From Rosellinia necatrix (Eukaryota > Ascomycota > Sordariomycetes > Xylariales > Xylariaceae): 64,000 nt of DNA. How positions within the stretch are numbered: position 1 is the stretch's first letter; each line of letters opens with the position of its first letter. A program made the position numbers and the translations under genes. This document shows, piece by piece, positions 59,980 to 64,000 of the stretch. The DNA lies in the NCBI GenBank assembly GCA_021209875.1, contig JAGYVD010000008.1:3347501-3411500 (forward strand). Direction: 5' to 3'. Below the pieces are notes generated by a model that was given only the letters and a program-made list of their open reading frames with translations, was not told where the DNA came from and ran no database searches.

Positions 59980-61301
59980 CTATGCTTTGATAGCCATCTG
60001 TCCCATGGGGAGAGCAGTCAACCCTGCGATTACAATTTGTCAGTCTTTTGTTCTCGAGTTCACCAGCACCAGACAGGGCGAAATAGGGACTAGAAATTTC
60101 TTTAAACTTACAACCATCGACGTCCTCAGGAGCCTGCTGCTTTATAGTGCAGGCGCTGTACGAGGATTCAGGCTGAGCGGTGATGCCAGCGCGGGGGCAA
60201 TCAGTGTTAAGGTTGCAGCTGTTGTCCATGGCCTTCTGGAGTGTGTCGCCTTCCCACCCAAAAACGTAGTCACCGTGCGCCGCTGAACCACTATTGAGCG
60301 ATAAGGTTAATTTCACGAAATCCATATATTCACTCTGCCCTTGTCAGATTCACTTACCCAACGTTCATGCTGTAGATGTAGGGGTTGGAGCCATCGGTAG
60401 GGAAATCGGCTGAGTCGGCGAACCCGTGGGTATCCCACATGAGTTCGTACATGATCTGGGGAAGCTTGACGGGGTGGCTCGCAGGGCAAGCACCGCCACC
60501 CGTAGCACCGGATCCCGAGCTGTAGGCGACGTGACTCTGGTGGTCGGGGCTGTCGAGGTTCTTTCCATCCCAGCATCTGTACGCGAAAGTGGATTAGCAT
60601 TTTCGCTGTTCCGAGTCAATGCTTTCTGCGCGCGTGAATACTCACGTTGGGAAGATAATAGTCTGCCGGATCATCTTGCAAGTCTTTGACTTGGGGATAT
60701 CGACAGTGTCGGATCCAGTGCAAGGGGCACCTCCAACAAACGGGTTGTCGGTATACGAGGTCCAGCAACGATGGCAGATGTTGGCCCTTGGGGTCTTGTT
60801 GGGGTCAGTGTTGGCAGCATTACCAGCCAACATACGGAAACCCTGTAGTTCCAATTAGCCATCATTTTATTTGCAGAACAACCCTATACTCACCTTCTTG
60901 AATGCTGTGACCTTCCCGCTAGGGATGTAGTAAACATCCAAGCCGCCCTTGTTGACAAGACGACCTTGGGGACCGCCGTTGCCGATTTGAGGTACACGCT
61001 TGTACGTTCCGTTCCTTGCCTTGTAAAACATGACGGCAGTCCAATAGTTGGACTTGTCCTGCTTGAATGAGCAAGATGTGCACGTAGAAGTAGCTAGGTC
61101 GTGGGTGTTCGGGTCCATGCTGATGTTAAACGAGTTTCCTCCGACGATTTGGTGTAGATGCGGCGTGTAGGTCATGCCGGGATTCACCAGGGGATCGACA
61201 CGGTCGACGACAAGCTGGGAGCACGCGAAGCGCAGCATGTTGAACTGAGCGGCGGCATTTTGCGCTAAAAGCGCGGCGGCAGCGAGAGCTGTCAACTGCA
61301 T
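59980..61301 (-). CDS. Secreted DUF1996 protein
   Basis: Exons 61301-60894, 60842-60646, 60576-60358, 60290-60112 and 60023-59980 close to 348 aa. A signal peptide covers about residues 1-19 (MQLTALAAAALLAQNAAAQ). The DUF1996 domain follows: FACSQLVVDRVDPLVNPG, the LHQIVGGNSFN motif, TCTSCSFKQDKSNYWTAVMF, GFRMLAGN, SCWDGKNLDSPDHQSHVAY-like segment (here TCWDGK), PQIMYELMWDTHGF, GDYVFGWEGDTLQKAMD, and a terminal WLTALP. The last exon codes for only 14 residues. The family is common in ascomycete and basidiomycete secretomes and has no established activity; conserved His/Asp/Trp residues suggest a metal- or sugar-binding enzyme. Convergent with the AA8 gene. All four donors (GTGAGT, GTGAGT, GTAAGT, GTAAGT) are strong. 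Confidence 0.92.
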
Positions 61302-63902
61302 CGTGAAGCTTTCCTCAACGAACCAAGGGCTGGGAGCTGGTGGTTTGTAAACCGCAATACTTGACGAAGGATGGTGATCGTTATTCTCCTGGGGATTCAG
61401 GTTCGAATAAATGTAGGGCGTTCACAGGGAATTGAAATAGAAAAGTCTGGAGATTCCCCAATGTTTGCACCACCCCTTATGCACCTTGACAAGGCATTGT
61501 GTAGCTGAGTAGGCTTGAACTGCCGAACCGCAAGAAAATTGTCAAAAGGCTTTGCATCATAGGAGCGATTGGATTGGACATCCTCTTTCGATGCCGTAAT
61601 TGATTTAATTCCCCCTTTCAGGCCGACTTGCCATCCTTCCGAGCGCTGATTGATCGGCTGAGCTGCTTGGCCACGTTCTGGCTGTATCACGTTTACCCGG
61701 CTATTAAACCTTCCAATGACAGCTTTGGAAGTAAACACGCCAAGCCATAATAACTTCACTACCCCTTGCTCGGAAAAAAGGACAGTAGCCTGGACATGCG
61801 CGATGTTTTCATGATTGCCACAATATTGTCCGCGTTTGCAACGGGAAGGTCACCTTAGTTTGGGACCCCATATCCAGGGGAGCGACTGAATCAAGTCTTC
61901 GCGCTGGTGTGGCAAGGGCAAGCCCAAGAAAAATGAACGCTAAAATAGATATATTTTATCAAGCAAATGTTCAGCTAGCCTTATGAGCATCGTCGGCCTA
62001 TGCACACTACGCCTAGTCTTGGATATGGGTCCTGTTTTCGCTATGTTCAACATCGAGGATTGTCATTGCAACGACGAGAGAACTCCCGAGGTGTGGAAAA
62101 CCTTTTGGAATAATATCGGCGAAACGTTCGGCCTCTCTGCTGTAGCTAAGAAAATGAAATGCGTTCGATAGATGAAGTCTCTCGCCCCTATCTAAGGCGT
62201 GCGGGTGATGTCCGCACGGATAGACATCATCAATATGTTGCCGAGGCTCCCGTGACTCTAGCCTATCACTATAGGGCGACGGCAGTCAGCGTGAGTGTGT
62301 GGCGAGGTGAAGGCATCCAGAGGGCCTGGCTTCATGTAGCCGTGGATTAGTACCATGTGCCTAGGGAGCTACGATAACCAACAAGCCTGTGCCATATGCC
62401 GGCTTCCGGCACAGATATTTTATGATATCCCCAGCGCTTCTGTATGAGAGGAAGAATGCAAGGCATTCATTGCTTGCTTGGAAGACAATGTATAATTGAA
62501 TGCTTCAACCTATTTTTTGATATACATCATGACGCGTTAATCTTTTACGTTATTTCTGCCTACGGCTACAAACGCGTTATGACTATAACCATGTATTACC
62601 TAGTATTTTCTCTATAAATCACGCAATAGGGGTGCTATTTGAACCTTTCGGCACTTAAATGTTCAGATAAGGCTCAAATCATCATCTAGAACGATCAATC
62701 CAGTTACGTAGTTAGTTATTCACCAGATTCCACTATGTTTGGTGTTCTATAGTCTGAACAAGCATTCAGTTAATTATAATCTTGGAACGATAATCTCATA
62801 TGGTTAATAACACAGGAGAAGACCGCCGGCAAACTATTAATCATTCCTTTTATTACCACAGGGTTTCAACATCACATTATTATAGAAGCTTTTACAGGCG
62901 TAACTAAAGCTGACCCCAAAATGCTTCTTCTAGCTATGATATTACCCCACAGTCCTCCGAGCGCACAACGAAAAACCCAAGGTTGAGAAGAGAATTTCAT
63001 CAGATTTCAAATTTGGGCAGTGTCATTCATTTTTTGTTCCTCTTGCAATACTTGCAATACTTGCAAGCACTTTATTCTTAACTCGGTCTCACGCTCATCT
63101 ACTAATCAGTTCACCATAATCGAGCGATGGACAACTTATTCTCGCACCATTGAGCTGCTGCTGAGCTATTGTCCTATAATCTACTGCATTCTACTTTTAA
63201 GTTTATTTTATGCCAATAATTTTCCGACTCACGCGCCTGGCCGTGTTTATATTTATACCGGTTCTTGGTAGGCCATGGTAATTCAACGCCATTCTCCAGT
63301 TCTTGACATAAGGTGCTCTTAAACGTCGCTCGCCAACCAATGCTGTTTCCCCTGTTTGAACACTCAGAGTCCCTGATTAGCGTCTCTTCATCTCAACTCT
63401 CATCGCATGATAAATGCTTTTGACTATAACGATTGCAATTATTATAATGCCGACTCGATGTCCGCAGTTTATGTAATACAGGCGACTATTCGAATACGCT
63501 GCGCTCCACCTAAACCTACTCAACAGGATCACGAAAATCGACTTCCGGGAGTCGACCCAATTTTGGGGTCTGTCTTGCTCCGGGCTCGGATCTAGGCAAA
63601 AAAATTGCCAAGACTCTTTAGTTGGAGAGTCAAGGGATGGTACTGAACCTGTTGCGACCTTCGGGTTAGTTCCACACCGAGATCGATTGAATCTGGGAAC
63701 TGCGACCGCATGGTTGTCCATCTTGGGCTGTAATGCGACTCTGTGACGGCGTCAACGTTGTTAATGATCTTTGTGGGGAAGAGGGGGGATGCATCGTAAT
63801 GTTGGAGTCTCGCCAACCCATTTTTACGCGCTGTGTAGATGCTTGCCCCATGCACTTGGGCTAGTATAGGGCCAAGTTAGAGATTACCTCAAAACGGCCT
63901 TC
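61302..63902. other. Gene-poor spacer, 2.6 kb
   Basis: AT-rich from 62.4 to 63.4 kb. Short direct repeats of CTTGCAATA occur near 63042-63066. Open frames at 61397-61759 (minus) and 61983-62171 (plus) carry no motif that I can support. Confidence 0.5.
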
Positions 63903-63977
63903 ATGATGGCTTCACGCACGCTGTTCAGTTTGCTTTACGCCTGTGCGTATTTCGCCGTCCCTGGTATCGATGCTGGG
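63903..63977 (+). CDS. Possible first exon of a secreted protein, truncated by window end
   Basis: Two adjacent ATG codons begin a 25-residue segment (MMASRTLFSLLYACAYFAVP...) that looks like a signal peptide. It is followed directly by GTATGT, a standard donor. The following 17 bases include an in-frame stop, consistent with an intron. The rest of the gene lies beyond the window. Confidence 0.4.
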
Positions 63978-64000
63978 GTATGTAACTAGTTTTCGCTCGC

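Noticed and set aside
61397..61759. 120-codon minus-strand frame upstream of the DUF1996 gene
   Set aside because: No recognisable motif, and it lies where the DUF1996 promoter is expected.
1..64000. CRISPR arrays, rRNA genes, complete transposons with terminal repeats, telomeric repeats
   Set aside because: Looked for by eye and none seen.

Overview
The window is nuclear DNA of a filamentous ascomycete (Pezizomycotina, probably a Sordariomycete; I cannot name the genus). The evidence is short introns of about 48-148 nt with GT(A/G)xGT donors and CTAAC-type branch points, an iterative highly reducing polyketide synthase, fungal-only families (Mtf2-like, DUF1996, AA8 cytochrome, DUF2235) and ascomycete housekeeping genes (CMR1, CDC7, condensin CND1). 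I rebuilt the genes by joining open frames across splice sites and required the reading phase to close exactly at every junction.

Layout. 1-4447: the 3' part of a giant Gly/Pro/Ser/Thr-rich repeat protein of the cell surface. 5382-13306 (minus): an 11-exon HR-PKS of 2401 aa with intact KS, AT, DH, KR and ACP, but decayed methyltransferase and enoylreductase segments. 13.3-16.8 kb: no gene recognised. 16.8-23.0 kb: a GNAT acetyltransferase, a 9-exon zinc alcohol/formaldehyde dehydrogenase, a 66-aa Cys-rich protein and a Nudix-like protein, set in long AT-rich spacers. 24.2-33.4 kb: a compact metabolic block made of a divergent acyl-CoA carboxylase pair (biotin carboxylase/biotin carrier and carboxyltransferase), a tricarballylate-dehydrogenase-like flavoprotein and a divergent anion-type MFS transporter. 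33.6-40 kb and 39.8-41.1 kb: a DUF2235 putative lipase, a protein kinase with a fungal N-terminal region and a secreted rhamnogalacturonan acetylesterase. 43.0-54.1 kb: a core block with an Mtf2-like mitochondrial factor, CMR1, CDC7 kinase and condensin subunit CND1. 54.6-61.3 kb: a second MFS transporter, a stand-alone AA8 cytochrome and a DUF1996 secreted protein. At the right edge a likely signal-peptide exon begins a further gene.

How the genes work together. The block from 24.2 to 33.4 kb is the best candidate for an undescribed system. An anion transporter and a TcuA-like dehydrogenase share one divergent promoter, next to a two-gene biotin carboxylase that shares another. This suggests uptake and catabolism (or synthesis) of a tri- or dicarboxylate, and it is inference. 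The PKS appears to lack tailoring partners in the window. The acetylesterase, AA8 protein and DUF1996 protein fit growth on plant cell walls. Two genes, the carboxyltransferase and the second MFS, are each broken by one base inside a homopolymer. This may be assembly error rather than biology.
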